A DNA stretch of 64,000 nt, taken from Tethya wilhelma (lineage: Eukaryota > Porifera > Demospongiae > Tethyida > Tethyidae). Position numbers and translations under genes: made by a program. Where the stretch lies: the NCBI GenBank assembly GCA_964030475.1, contig CAXIPT010000005.1, positions 3,624,097 to 3,688,096 on the forward strand, written 5' to 3'. Positions 11,878 to 24,800 of the stretch are shown one piece after another. The notes beneath the pieces were generated by a model. That model did no database searches. It was not told where the DNA came from and saw nothing but the letters and a program-made list of their open reading frames with translations. Within the stretch, counting starts at the first letter, position 1. Each line of letters opens with the position of its first letter.

Positions 11878-14800
11878 ACACCACACACAGACAAATGTAC
11901 ATAGCACATATTGTGTCGGGAAGGACATGCTGGTCATGTATTTACATTATGTAGGTCATGCCATTACATACATGTAGGCCTTGAGATCTAAAGTCTATTG
12001 CAAATTTCACGTAGATTCGTTTGGTGCTTTTTAAAAAGCGCTACCCCTTACCATTCAAAAGTTACGCGTATGCCCCATACATAAAGTACAGACATTCCAT
12101 TAACCACAAATGCGGTAAAGCTGTACTTAAGCAAAACCACACTACTTCCTGGGCTCAAGTGAACGCGAACAGACTTTAGTTCAGAAGTCGACTAGTGTCT
12201 ATGATTAGTAGTATTTGCTACTATTCTTTGCTCCAATGTCAGTGAGTTCTAGTAGCTCAACAGTAAGAGTATTGACTAGAGTTCGAAAGACCTTGGTTAG
12301 AACCCCAGCTAGATCTCAAGTTTTTTTCAAACAAATTTTAATGTATGTATGTATGTATGTATATGCATGCATTGACAGTACTGCTTTTCTTGGTGCATAC
12401 CAAAGAAGTTAACTTTACAGTTACTAACAAATTGCCTGCAAGATTCTGTAACAGTGTACTGTAAGACTATATATAGCTAGAGTGTTACTTTAGCAGGACA
12501 TAATGTAGTATCTTGATGACTATTGTCTTCCTTTCCTGGGCCACCTGATTGTTATTTGGTTTCCTCTCTTACATCATTGTAGTTCCTTCTACTATTATGG
12601 CTTCAACTGAACTTATAACCTTTAGTGAGTGATCTCATTACAAAGAGACAGGATGTATGGGAAGTCACAGGAGAAGAGGTTGAAATTTTGTAGTGTGTTC
12701 ACTAACAGCACTCATAGTCAGTAGATTTTGGTAGCTTGAGCAAGTTATGTCAGAATCTAGTGCATCTGACAGTGATTGTAGTGAAACTGTTGGGCAAGAT
12801 GAAGTTCAGAAGTGCATAGCTATTACTGAAACTGGACTAAAAAGACAACATAGCACAAGAGGTAACAGATCTTTCCAGATTATATCCATCAGTGACTTTG
12901 GAAACTATGAGCTTCAGCTAAAAGAAGCAATTGAAGAGTTATCAACCTTGACAACAAAGTTTGTAAGAAAATTGCTCTGCTAGTTCAATACATGTATCAT
13001 TCAACCATCATACTAGTGTACACTATAAACTGTATGTGTACTGTATCATACAGTATAGTACATACTTCTATTAGGAGTACTGTGTTGCTATGTCAGGTTT
13101 TCATATGATGTAGACAGACAAACTGTGCTGTGCTGTTGTACAGATACACTGTACATGTACATCAACCTGGGATCAACTGGCTTATATCCGGCACCTCTGC
13201 TACTATTTCCCAAACTCCTGCATGCTAATCTTAGTCCCACTACCCCATCCAAGGGGCCAAATGGGTCACTATCTCAGCCAACCCTACAACCCTAAGAGCT
13301 AATACACTCTGTGATCCTAGATAATTTCAGTTCATGTTTCCATTCCAAATCTCTTCTTGGACTTGTCCAGATGATGTGACTGGCTGAATCATCAAAATTA
13401 AATCATCTCGAGATGAGATGTGCCAACAGCAATGAAAAATTCGACTGATTCAGACCGGAACATAGCTTTACTTTACTTTGAAGTGTGTGTTTGTAGTATT
13501 GCTAGTCTTCAAAGGAATCCTTTACTTCCTTACTACTGTAGTAAAGTGGCTAGAATTTTCCCAGTCTATCAAACCATGTTGATTATCTTAGCACATGTCA
13601 GGAGAGGGTGTCAGCAAGTTAATTTGAAACACAATTAGCAAATGTGCAGAATTAGATTTGTGTTGACCATACACAGGACAACAAGGCAATTGAATTTGTA
13701 GTACTCACTGGTTTAACGGAAAAGATTAAGCTTTTGATGACCACAGTCCGTAGTGGGGAAAATAGAAGTTGCTAGATTAGCCAGATAGTCAGGTTCCACA
13801 CACGTATTGGTCTTTTTGAACACTGAATGCCTCAGCCTTAACGAATGACATTCAAGACCATCATATATTGTTGATAATTAGAAGGTCCCACAATCACTAC
13901 CTATCACTCAAATATTAATATAATGGTAGAATGCGTAGCTAATACACATGTGCAAACTATTGCCCACATGTACTGTCTAGAATCTGGGCAGTTGAATCTG
14001 ATCAGGGTAGTCAATTGAAATCTCATCGAACATGACCTTTGTTAGATCTCTCTCTCATTGAGAAGGAGATTGACTGGAACTTTAGCCAATAATAAGATTT
14101 GGGTAGACAATCTTTACCAGATTTTGACGGAGTACAAAGGAAGACAGCTTCTAAGAATGTTGACACACCAGCTAGAGGTGTTCATTTGCTTTCAGTATTG
14201 TCAGAGTTTGTTCAACACTGTGTGAATCACTTTTTGGTACCTAGCTCCGGCCAATGTTGGTTTTAAAACCGTTCACTATGAAGATAAATTACATTGTGCA
14301 TTTGTAGCATAATCTATCCATGCATGGGAAAGACTGTCGTTAAAATAGAGTAGACAAGAAGTAACCCAATAAAGCACCAACGATGTATATCCATCAGCAT
14401 ACCAAGAATAACTACACTGTAAGCTCAGATTTAGCCATCAGCATGGTCAACGGTATCATCAATGTTAATAGCAATTCATAGCCACAGACAATTCCTTGTA
14501 TATCCTATTCTTTTGAACACCTTGATAATTTCACTTGAGATATTGTGGCTGGACACCCACAGCTTCATCCATCATTTACACATCTACCTATAGCCCCTGA
14601 AGGTGTAGCTCTGAAATGTGCTAGCATATGCAATGCCATATTAGGAGAGAAGCCTAGGCAGATAGAAGTGACACAGGAACAAGTGGTGATGGGTATTTGT
14701 TTCTGTGCATGGTTGCACAGTCTGAGAGTAACTCTGAATCTGATGCTTATAGGTCCTTCTCCATAGAAATTCCTACAACAAACATGTAAAACCTGAATTT

Positions 14801-17800
14801 AGTGCTAGGCCAAGAATGTCGCTATGTTTGTACTCATGCTTATAATATTACTATAATTATGTCTATATTATACTAGAAAATGCACTATACATAAAGCCTT
14901 CACACAAAAACTATGGTACTACTCATGACAAGTGACTGTATGTTACTGCTGTCAGTTTTCTCATTACAAATAATATTATAAAGAAAATGTGTAGTAGTTC
15001 TGCAGTAGTACATAGATTTAAAATAATTGCAGTTGCCATGCACACACTAGATTTGTACTCAACAAATCTAGTGATCTCCTTTTAATGTTACTCTTGTGTG
15101 CATGTGAGGGCTGTGTCAATAGAGTACTGTATGTAATACTGATGTTCATTTCTGTTGTTTCACAGACGACAGAAGGTGTGATAGCTACATCACTCATGCA
15201 TGCTGATGCTGTGTGGGACCGTGTTGCTCTTGATAATGATGAGCTAAGTTTTAGAGTTGGAGATGTAATTGAGATCCTGGATATGACAGATGATATATGG
15301 TGGCATGGTAGTGTTGGAGAAACGACAGGATGGTTTCCAGCTTCTTTTGTCAGAGTATGTCATCTGTTATTATTATATTATGCTTTGTACAATGTACATT
15401 ACTCTCATAGTATTGTTTTAATATTCATTCAGTTGAGAATTGGCCAGGAAAATGAATCTGATAGTGAGGACTCTGCATTTCTTGAAAATCCTTCAACTAA
15501 CAGTGAGAACCCACTCCCTGCACATCCTGAAAAGAATAGACTCTCTGATCCAACTGCTGATGTACGTAGCCACAAGGACTCCAATGATGCCTCTGAAGGC
15601 AGTGATGTAGTTTCAAAAGAGCTGCCAAGATCACACACTTTACCAAGGCAAACAGTAAGTGTTTGGAAATAAAGGATTGTTGGTGATCTGGGTTAGGCAG
15701 GGAAGTTGTACGAGGGAAAAGATCATACAACTACTTTGTATCCAAATGAAGTAATTATGGTTATATCGTGAATTTGTCAGGGACTGAGTGTGCGTAGGAG
15801 AATGACTATTCGTCGTAAGGATACCACCCCATCTGCTCCACGAAAGTTGACTCCAATAGAAGTACGAGCTAAAGTGGTGGAGGAGATACTCAACACAGAA
15901 CGAGATTATGTTCGTAACCTAGAACATATTATTGAGGTAAATTTGTGGGCAGGGGTAAATTCCTCACCTCCAAAATACTTTTCTCTGATTTTATACTCTA
16001 TCTACACTACTCTTGTTACTTTCTATATAATTATATAGCTGCACTCATATGATAATAGGAAATTTTACCCAATAATTCTAGTATGAAACCCCAGCTGATG
16101 GTAGTTTTTTTGTTGTAGAGAGCAGCTATAATGATGCAGTAAGTTTAGCCAGTTTTCACAGTGTGATAGTGAGCATATCCAAGGTTCTGTATTGTTTTGT
16201 GGTAGCATAAGCTTTACCCCAGCATGGCACTGATTTCTTGACTGAAAAGTTATACATACTGTAATAGCCTTAAGTGAGACTGCACCTTTGATGCACATTA
16301 CTATTGTACGAAAATATTTTACATACATTAAACCTTTTAGGGTTACTTAAAACCTTGCCAGGATTACAGTAAACTGTTTGATAAAGAGAAAGTTGAAGTG
16401 ATTTTTTCAAATGTTCAGCAAATCTATCAATTTCAACGAGATTTTCTCAGAGAGCTTGAAACTAGAGTGGTAACTGACCATATGGCAGATTCTCAGATTG
16501 GAGAGGTTTTTGTTTCAAATGTAAGTAGAAATGATGGTCAAATAGTGCAATGCATAGTAGATAAGACGGAATATTACTGTGATCATAGTCTAATCCATGT
16601 GTACACTTGTACATACAATGCAGAAACATGAATTCCATATATACTCCCAATATTGTAATAATCACCCTCATGCTGTGAATGAAATGAACACCTTGCATCA
16701 AAATGAACAATACACATTTTTCTTTGAGGTAAGTATATAGCTATATGATTATTTCTACAAAACATGCAATAATTGCATGTAGATGATACCCTAGTGTAGA
16801 GGTTGAACTAAAGTATTCTCGTTGACTGAGCCCCACTTCACTAGATCAGCTAATCTCACTATTTCAAGCACCACTAAAATTAATACAAAATTTCATGTAT
16901 ATTGTCTACTTCGAAGGCTCAAGTGAATGTAGATTGGTGCTGAATCTAAGACATCTACCGTATAACTAGAAATTTTCGAGGAATAAAATTATTATGGAAA
17001 GACGATCACCAAACGTTTTGCAATTTTATTTTCGAGGATCGAGCAGCCCCACCAATAGATTGTAATACGATCCGGAAAATTTTGTGGATAAAATTTTTGC
17101 GGATCTTCGGCAATCTGCAAAAACAGCAAAATTTATACTCCTCGAAAATTTCTAGCTATACGTTAGTTCTAGTTTGTATATGAAAGTGCATGCTTGGCTC
17201 TCTCCTTGAGATCTGGGGTGTTAATACGTTGGTTTTTCTCATTCTAGAGTTGCAGATTACTAAGAAATTTACAAGATATCTCACTTGAAGGCTTTCTCCT
17301 AACACCTGTACAAAAGATTTGTAAATACCCCCTCCAATTATCAGTAAGTTTATTGCTAATCTGTTAACATAATAATTGTACAGTACCATAACAGAAACGT
17401 ATCAGAAAGATATTCAATTTTCATGGTTTGGCAAATTGGTGGAGGTTCTTTGTGAATTAATAAAGTTTTAAGTCAATTGTAAACTTCAAAGAAAATCCAC
17501 AAAATTCAATGGCCTATTTAAAAACTACAGCATCAACACAAAGGTAGAGCAAGGACCCAGATTAGAGTATTAGACTATAATTATTAATATTGCTCTTCCA
17601 TAGCCCAAGACTTGTATTGTGAGAGTGTGATCCTAATAGAAGTGTTAGAATTGACTTTTTTTTTATGACTAGCTCGTTTTTTGCAGTTATAGTTATACCT
17701 ATGCCATTCCACTGTATTACATGGGTTACATATACTTGACTATGATTGACTCCCTGACTAGCCTCATTCCCCAGTCTTGATTTAGCATGACATTGTTTGG

Positions 17801-20800
17801 TAAAGATCATGAACATGAAACAGTGGGCAGATAATAATGTAACACCAAAAATTTTATTATTCAGGAATTGCTAAAGTATACTGAAGAGGACCATGTGGAC
17901 TACAAAAGTGTTATAGCTGCTCAAGAAGGTATGAAAGAAGTAGCTATGCTTATAAATGATCAGAAGCGAAGACTGGAGAACATTGGAAAGATTGGACGGT
18001 GGCAAGAGACAATAGATGGTTGGAAGGTGTGNGTGTGTGTGTGTGTGTGTGTGTAATTTAGTGATGTAGGTATATGTGTACACTTCACGATACCATTTTC
18101 TCATGGTTTTATAATTGTGTGCACCATAATTTATATAACAAACAATGTCACGTATACTACGTAATAGTTATATTTCCGCACTAAAGTTGCTTTTAATTGG
18201 TTAAATTTTCTGTTGCAATCTGATTGGGCTGTGTTTACTATATTACCTTCGCTTCTCCAGCATAGCAACCAGTTTTTGCTCTGTCAGAAATTCAAAAGAA
18301 CACTCGAAATAGCTCAGTTTCTACAGTACTATCGCTAGTCTTTACACAGTTTTGCTTCGCTTGCTCATAGATAATTGCTTGCTACATCAAGAAACCGGTG
18401 AACATTAAATAGATCCTACAACAGTGTAAGCGTTGACCTTTACCAGGCAATAAGTGTTTCTGGCAGAATTTCAGCGAATGTGGCTGCTACCAGTGCCTCT
18501 GTACCAGTCTGTGGACAATTTTATCTTTCATGCTGGCAGTTTAAAACAGCTTGAATGTGTAAGTGTTAGGCTAGAGCGTTGACCTATTGAAATTTTCAGT
18601 GCATGCATGATTCTGCCAGAATTTAGTGAACTCAGTCTGTTGTGGCTCCTTCCTATATATCCCGTTGGACTATTTCCGAGGCTCTCTCTTGCTGATAGTT
18701 TAAAAGGCTTGATAAACAATCCTACATCTTCATACACTAAAATTAATGAAGGAACAATAGTTATAATGAAGGAACAATATTCAGCTAAAAAATTCTCATT
18801 GGTTGAAACCATTGCCTGGGGGAAGTATATTATTGGAATAAAATCCTTTTGCCCTCTGGGACGTAATTATGGCTCATAAATACTGGCTGTAGATTAGGAA
18901 ACAAGGCTAATCAGGAAATAATATGTAATAGTTATAAACTGGTTTCAAGGATTTATGGCAGTAAACTGCCTGAGCCTGAGGGCGTAGCCCGAAGGCGAAG
19001 GCTGTTTACGTAGCCATAAATCCTTGGAAACCAGTTTATAACTGTTATATTTCCGCACAAAAGTTGCTTTTCATTGGTTAAATTTTCTGTTGCAATCTGA
19101 TTGGTCCGCGTTTACTATATTACCTTCGCTTCTCCAGCATAGCAACCAGTTTTTGCTCAGTCAGAAATTCAAAAGAACACTCGAAATAGCTCAGTTTCTA
19201 CAGTACTATCGCTAGTCTTTACACAGTTTTGCTTCGCTTGCTACATCAAGAAACCGGTGAACGTTAAATAGAATCCTATAACAGTGTAAGCGTCGACCTT
19301 TACCAGGCAATAAGTGTTTCTGGCAGAATTTCAGCGAATGTGGCTGCTACTAGTGCCTCTGTATCAGTCTGTGGACGATTTTATCTTTCATGCTGGCAGT
19401 TTAAAACAGCTTGAGTGTGTAAGTGTTAGGCTGGAGCGTTGACCTATTGAAATTTTCAGTGCATGCATGATTCTGCCAGAATTTAGTGAATTCAGTTTGT
19501 TGTGGCTCCTTCCTATATATCCCGTTGGACTATTTCTCTCTCTTGCTGATAGTTTAAAAGGCTTGATAAACAACCCTACATCTTCATACGCTAAAATTAA
19601 TGAAGGAACAATATTCATAACAAAAGTTATAATGAAGGAACAATATGCAAATGAAGGAACAATATTCAGCTAAAATTGACATTCCTGTATTCTCATTGGT
19701 TGAAACCATTGCCTGGGGGAAGTATATTATTGCAATAAAATCCTTTTGCCCTCTGGGACGTAATTATGGCTCATAAATACTGGCTGTAGACTAGGAAACA
19801 AGGCTAATCAGGAAATATAATGTTATAATATCTGTAGGGTGAGGATATCCTTCAATCTAGTACCGAACTAGTTCACTCAGGAGAACTACACAAGATATCT
19901 AGGGGACATTCACAGGAGAGATACTTTTTCCTCTTTGATCATCAACTAGTCTATTGCAAGAAGGTAAGTTCTTAATTGTGAATGTGTGATAGAGTTGTCT
20001 GTGGTATAATACAAAGTCTGCTACTTAGCCAAAGATCCTAGCTTAGCCACTCAAACCTGCAGTTATACAAGGAGTGTGGCTCGCTTCGCTCACCACGCTC
20101 CTTGCTTGTGTATGAAGTATACTGATGTTTACTGCTAGATGCATGCAAGCACAGGCATCTGCATAGTAATAACTGGGCAGTGAAAGGTAACCATGCATTA
20201 TGAACTCTTACATGCTCCTCTTTGCAATTTGGCCAGCTCAGCAGTTTACCTCACTACGTGACGTCACAAACGACCAGCCCTTTTTCGACTTCCACCATTT
20301 TTGCAATCAGCTGGCCAAGACACTCGTTATCTGGCTAGCTGTGTTTCGTGTACAGCGACAGAGAAGCAGACTCCTAGAAGTAAAAGTTCTCTCCTCGCTA
20401 CGCTTCTTTTGTGAAAGATTGGCTGCTCTAACACGCTTCTTTGTTGGCTACGGATGCCACTGGTAAGCCTTGTCAGCGATCTCAAAAACAGTCAGCCATA
20501 CTTGTAGCACTTGTGATTCTATCCTAGGCTAGCACTATCTAAGCTAGCTCTCTAGGGATTCTTTACGTGGACTGCATTTTCCACAGACCAGAGAAAAAGG
20601 AGCATTTAGCTCGAGGTCGCATCACTTCCGGTGAACTCCCGTAACACACAGACACACAAAACTTTGCTTATAATAATTATTATTATGATAGATAATACTA
20701 TCTCAAGTTCATCATACAATATTATGTGACATTTTTAGGAAATTGGTGGAAAACTTTCTTATAAAGGAAGATTAAATACAGATGAATGTAACATTACTGA

Positions 20801-21450
20801 TATTAGTGATGGACAAGGTGAGCAATAGTATGTTATAGTTCACTGTCACAATACATTCATCAAACCCATGACAGTGTATCATGGTGGAAATCCTGTGAAG
20901 AATGCTTGGAGAATGAACAATGTTACTAAAGACAAATGGTACATCATTTTTGCTAAGACACCAGAAACAAAAAGTGAGTGGATGAAGGCATTTGAGAGAG
21001 AACGTAAGAGAGTACAGGATGATGAAGAAAAAGGTAGGTGAATTGGATGTTTGATGATCATACACAATAATGTATTTGCCATTGTGCAGGGTTTCATGTA
21101 CCCCTAAAGATGAAAAAAGCTGCAGTATCACTGTGTGCTAGTATGGCTGAAAGTAGGAAAAGACGACGAAGTTTTCACAAAAAACATGGTAACTTTTCTT
21201 TTTGGTACATTGGAACAGTTATCACCTTGATGTTCGTGTGAGTGACACTATCTTTGTATGCATGCACACAGTATTGTTTTCAGAATCAGTTGACAGTGGG
21301 ATGAAGCATAAAATTGAGCTATCCAGCTCTTCTAACAGTAAGAAGTTTGGTGTTTCAGTAGGTCCCCAAGCAATATCACAAACTAATAAAAAGAGCAAAG
21401 GTATCAGAAAGAAATCACAGTCAGGCCCTAGCCAAACTAGAGTCTTTTAA
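8135..21450 (+). CDS. ASEF/SPATA13/collybistin-like Rho guanine-nucleotide exchange factor
   Basis: Fourteen exons join in phase to 1,306 residues: 8135-10169, 10467-10612, 15166-15354, 15433-15654, 15781-15936, 16341-16520, 16624-16728, 17248-17343, 17865-18026, 19838-19963, 20739-20817, 20875-21033, 21090-21188, 21284-21450. Domains: a disordered N-terminus (1-727) with Ser-Pro and Lys clusters; SH3 (about 728-790; [29 protein letters not shown]); DH (about 865-1097; [49 protein letters not shown]); PH (about 1098-1215; [36 protein letters not shown]). SH3-DH-PH order and the SH3 sequence point to the ARHGEF4/SPATA13/ARHGEF9 group, which activate CDC42 or RAC1 at the plasma membrane. The post-PH segment ([15 protein letters not shown]) also matches the group. 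I do not recognise the APC-binding region of vertebrate ASEF in the N-terminus. The donor after exon 9 (GTGTGN) runs into a GT repeat interrupted by an assembly N. The first ATG could be internal if a coding exon lies upstream. Confidence 0.92.
10613..15165 (+). other. Large RhoGEF intron 2 with repeat debris
   Basis: This 4.55-kb intron holds a (CA)n-tailed dispersed repeat near 11690-11875 and several short open frames. One at 12747-12983 (78 codons, acidic start [13 protein letters not shown]) reads like protein but has no splice context that I could join in phase. Around 13990 the text encodes ESDQGSQL followed by stops, weakly reminiscent of retroelement integrase, and may be a decayed insertion. 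I assign no gene. Confidence 0.5.
11834..11874. repeat. (AC)n microsatellite at the end of a dispersed repeat
   Basis: About twenty AC units follow directly on a repeat whose end reads 'actgccgttcttgagatatag'. Similar text followed by CA repeats occurs at about 55470-55510 and, in reverse, at 52071-52110. Confidence 0.9.
16957..17164. mobile_element. MITE, TACCGTATA family copy 1
   Basis: About 208 bp in a RhoGEF intron. The ends are inverted: ACCGTATAACTAGAAATTTT then CGAGGA on the left, TCCTCGAAAATTTCTAGCTA then TACG on the right. The interior has no open frame. Terminal text resembles the elements at 29563, 30683 and 41752. Confidence 0.75.
18032..18032. other. Assembly join (single N) in a GT repeat
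   Basis: A single N interrupts a GT microsatellite just after a RhoGEF exon donor. Exons on both sides continue the same DH-PH gene in order and on the same strand, so this join looks correct. Confidence 0.85.
18167..18920. repeat. Intronic direct repeat, copy 1
   Basis: Starts 'gttatatttccgcac' and ends near 'ctaatcaggaaata'. It is almost identical to 19044-19820 apart from small indels. It holds a short open frame (MILPEFSE...) that is disrupted differently in each copy, so I do not treat it as coding. Confidence 0.85.
18931..19042. repeat. Hairpin between the two direct repeats
   Basis: The left arm (18931-18959, GTTATAAACTGGTTTCAAGG onward) and right arm (19013-19042) are complementary except for a one-base indel, around a loop of about 50 bp. 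It lies exactly between the two direct repeats, as expected for the joined ends of one element or a small nested element. Confidence 0.75.
19044..19820. repeat. Intronic direct repeat, copy 2
   Basis: Second copy of the 18167-18920 unit. It carries an extra 'atgaaggaacaatat'-type insertion and lacks the bases 'cgaggct' and 'tcatagataattg' present in copy 1. It ends about 15 bases before the acceptor of the next RhoGEF exon at 19838. Confidence 0.85.
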
Positions 21451-21888
21451 CCCAATGGAAATGGAGTTTAAGTCATGCATGCAGATCAAGAACCGCAATA
21501 TTGCTGTTTAATTTACAGTGATTTTATTTAATTTTTTGTGTGGTTTAAAAATTATAACTCATTATTTTGGTGTTATTTTTTTGTCTTGTAACAATTGATT
21601 TTCATATGAAACAATAGTCTGTGCATGCAGCATGCATGCGCACATGGGTTGTTCAATTGCATGTTATAATTAGAATTGCAAAAATGCACATGTATGATAT
21701 TATGCTTGATTGACATATGATAGCGATCAATACGCACTAATTACAGTCAAGCTTATAAAGTTTCAATAGTATAGCTGAGGGATTGAGCTCAAGTATATGC
21801 ATAATTATGTTATTGTATTTGTGATTCAAAGAATAATATTGCACCAATAATATTATTATAATTACATAAACAGAAATTGCCTTTTGTA

Positions 21889-24800
21889 CTAATAATTATT
21901 GTTAGTTGATTCTTGGAATTGTGAGGACGATATCTCAGAGAGGCTAGTGGTTGACTCCTGGGTGGACACTTGTGTCTCAGAGGGGCTAGTGGTTGACTCC
22001 TGGGTGGACACTAGTGTCTCAGAGGGGCTACTGGTTGACTCCTGGGTGGACACTAGTGTCTCAGAGGGGCTAGTGGTTGACTCCTGGGTGAACACTTGTG
22101 TTTCAGAGGGGCTAGTGGTTGACTCCTGGGTGAACACTTGTGTCTCAGAGGGGCTAGTGGTTGACTCCTGGGTGGACACTTGGAACACTTGTGTCTCAGA
22201 GGGGCTAGTGGTTGACTCCTGGGTGAACACTTGTGTCTCAGAGGGGCTAGTGGTTGACTCCTGGGTGGACACTTGGAACACTAGTGTCTCAGAGAGGCTA
22301 GTGGTTGACTCCTGGGTGGACACTTGTGTCTCAGAGGGGCTAGTGGTTGACTCCTGGGTGAACACTAGTGTCTCAGAGGGGCTAGTGGTTGACTCCTGGG
22401 TGAACACTAGAGTCTCAGAGGGGCTAGTGGTTGACTCCTGGGTGAACACTAGTGTCTCAGAGGGGCTAGTGGTTGACTCCTGGGTGGACACTTGGAACAC
22501 TTGTGTCTCAGAAGGGCTACTGGTTGACTCCTTGGTGAATACTTGGAAGGCTTGTGTTTCAGAGGGGCTAGTGGTTGACTCCTGGGTGGACACTTGTGTC
22601 TCAGAGGGGTTAGTGGTTGACTCCTGGGTGGACACTTGGAACACTTGTGTCACTGAGGGGCTAGTGGTTGACTCCTGTGTGGACACTTGTGTCTCAGAGG
22701 GGCTACTGGTTGACTCCTGGGTGAACACTAGTGTCTCAGAAGGGCTACTGGTTGACTCCTTGGTGAATACTTGGAAGGCTTGTGTTTCAGAGGGGCTAGT
22801 GGTTGACTCCTGGGTGGACATTTGTGTCTCAGAGGGGTTAGTGGTTGACTCCTGGGTGGACACTTGTGTCTCAGAGGGGTTAGTGGTTGACTCCTGGGTG
22901 GACACTTGTGTCTCAGAGGGGTTAGTGGTTGACTCCTGGGTGGACACTTGTGTCTCAGAGGGGTTAGTGGTTGACTCCTGGGTGGACACTTGGAACACTT
23001 GTGTCTCAAAGGGGCTAGTGGTTGATTCATGGGTAGACACTTGCGTCTCAGAGGGGCTAGTGGTTGACTCCTGGGCAGACAATTGTGTCTCAGATGAGCT
23101 GGTTGACTCCTGGGTGGACACTTGGAAAACTTGTGTCTCAGAGAAGCTAGTAGTTAACTCCAGGGTGGACAGTATCTCAGAGGGTTTAGTAGCTGGGGAA
23201 GTGTGTGTTGCCATTGAGACAATAGTTGATTCCTGGGTTGACACTACCGTCTCCGAGAAGAGACTGGCTGACTCCTGGGTGGGAGGTACATCAGAGGAGC
23301 CTGTGCATTCTACAGTTGTAGTATCAGAAGGAATATGCTTAGCGTCATCTTCGCTACACCTGTTTGGAGCTTTGCATGCACAGCAATATTGGTTTTCAGG
23401 GTCATTTTTTACAAAACAGACAGTACATTCCCAAGAGAGATCAGTTTCATCTCTGATTGCAGCTTTTGGGTGGTCAGCTCTGGAAAATGTTATTTGTTGA
23501 GATTGCTTCACACATTCATTAAATACTCTGTAAAACTCCTGAGCTGTTGCAGTATGCTTAAACCGAACTGCAAGTTTCTCTTCTTTTGGCTCATCACCTG
23601 AAAAGTCATTAGGAGTAAACCAAATCCAAGATTTGTCATTTGTACCAGGCAACAACTCAATTCCTTCTGTGATGTAATGATTACAACAAATTTTCAGAAT
23701 TTGTTCACGACGCATTATCAGTCGAAGCCTTCTTGTTACTTTGTGTCTTAAAATCTTGAGGTCTCCCACACCCCTCTCTTTCCATTGACTGGTTGATGAA
23801 TCAAACCGGAACAACTTCGCACGGTGTACGAATAATACATCTGCTTCATCTTCCCACGACGACTTGGTAGCGACAATTTCAGGCAATGAAATGAGTGGTT
23901 CAAACTGAATGTCTGCTTCTAATTCTGGATTTTCAGTATCATCCTGTTTATTGGAGAGAGAAGGAAACAGCTGAGCACCAGCTCCTTGAAATTGAAAACC
24001 AGATACTTTTCCAAATTGCACTGATGTCTCAGAACTAGAAACTATGTCGGAAAAGGAGAGCATGTTGACAGATGAAAAAGATTTAGAATCACTCTGAAGC
24101 ACTTTGCTATGTGTCATTTGTGGTTTATCTGTACTGGTGATCAATTTAGTACTGGAAGGTAATAATCCTGTGTTGCTACTATTGCAATCAGTTAAACACC
24201 CTCTGCAGCCTGGGCAATCAGATTTCTTTTCATATAAATAAAAAGATTTAGGAAGCATGAACTTGGTTGCTCTTTCTATAAGTTCAACATCAGGCATTTC
24301 TTCAAATAGAAAAGTGACCTCGTTTTCTTCACTCTCTTTCCTGGCTTCTGAAACGGAGGGAAAAGCAGGTGGCAAAGGGTACTCCGTTTCTTCTTCTAAA
24401 TCACTTTCACTCAATGTTGGCTTTCTATGACTGAACTTAAGGAGCACATGAGATGATTTGAAATTCTCCTTGAATTTTTCTGCAGACAATTGCTCCTGAA
24501 ACTTGATACAATACTTTAAGAAGCGAACATCACCAGACAACTTGTCTGTTTCATACCCATTCCATATCCAAGAAAACTCCTGCCCAGTGACATTTCTTAG
24601 CCTCATCAAAGAAGTAATTGGGTGGGAGCACAGAGTGAATGGTTTGGACTCAGCTTGAGTCATTAGTATTCGCTGGTTTCCAGTTAAGACATCTTTCAAA
24701 ATCTTCATGGTACCACAACCTTTGAAAGTCCAGTCATTTACTTCCACGTCCTGGTATAGTAATTCTGCAGTACAAGAGAATACTTCTTGCTCATTATCAA

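Noticed and set aside
12747..12983. 78-codon open frame beginning [13 protein letters not shown]
   Set aside because: Protein-like composition, but no domain, no matching splice sites to the flanking RhoGEF exons and no partner frame. It is kept only as a note in the intron entry.
13980..14160. Possible retroelement integrase remnant (ESDQGSQL)
   Set aside because: Only one short motif-like string, followed by stops; no reverse transcriptase, RNase H or LTR seen nearby.
18607..19673. Paired open frames beginning MILPEFSE
   Set aside because: They lie in the intronic direct repeats and are interrupted differently in each copy.
21899..23500. 533-codon open frame on the plus strand (repeated VVDSWVDTCVSEGL units)
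   Set aside because: It is the complement of the in-frame repeat tail of the RANBP2-like gene. Repeat units that are multiples of three keep the opposite strand open; there is no independent domain or splice context.
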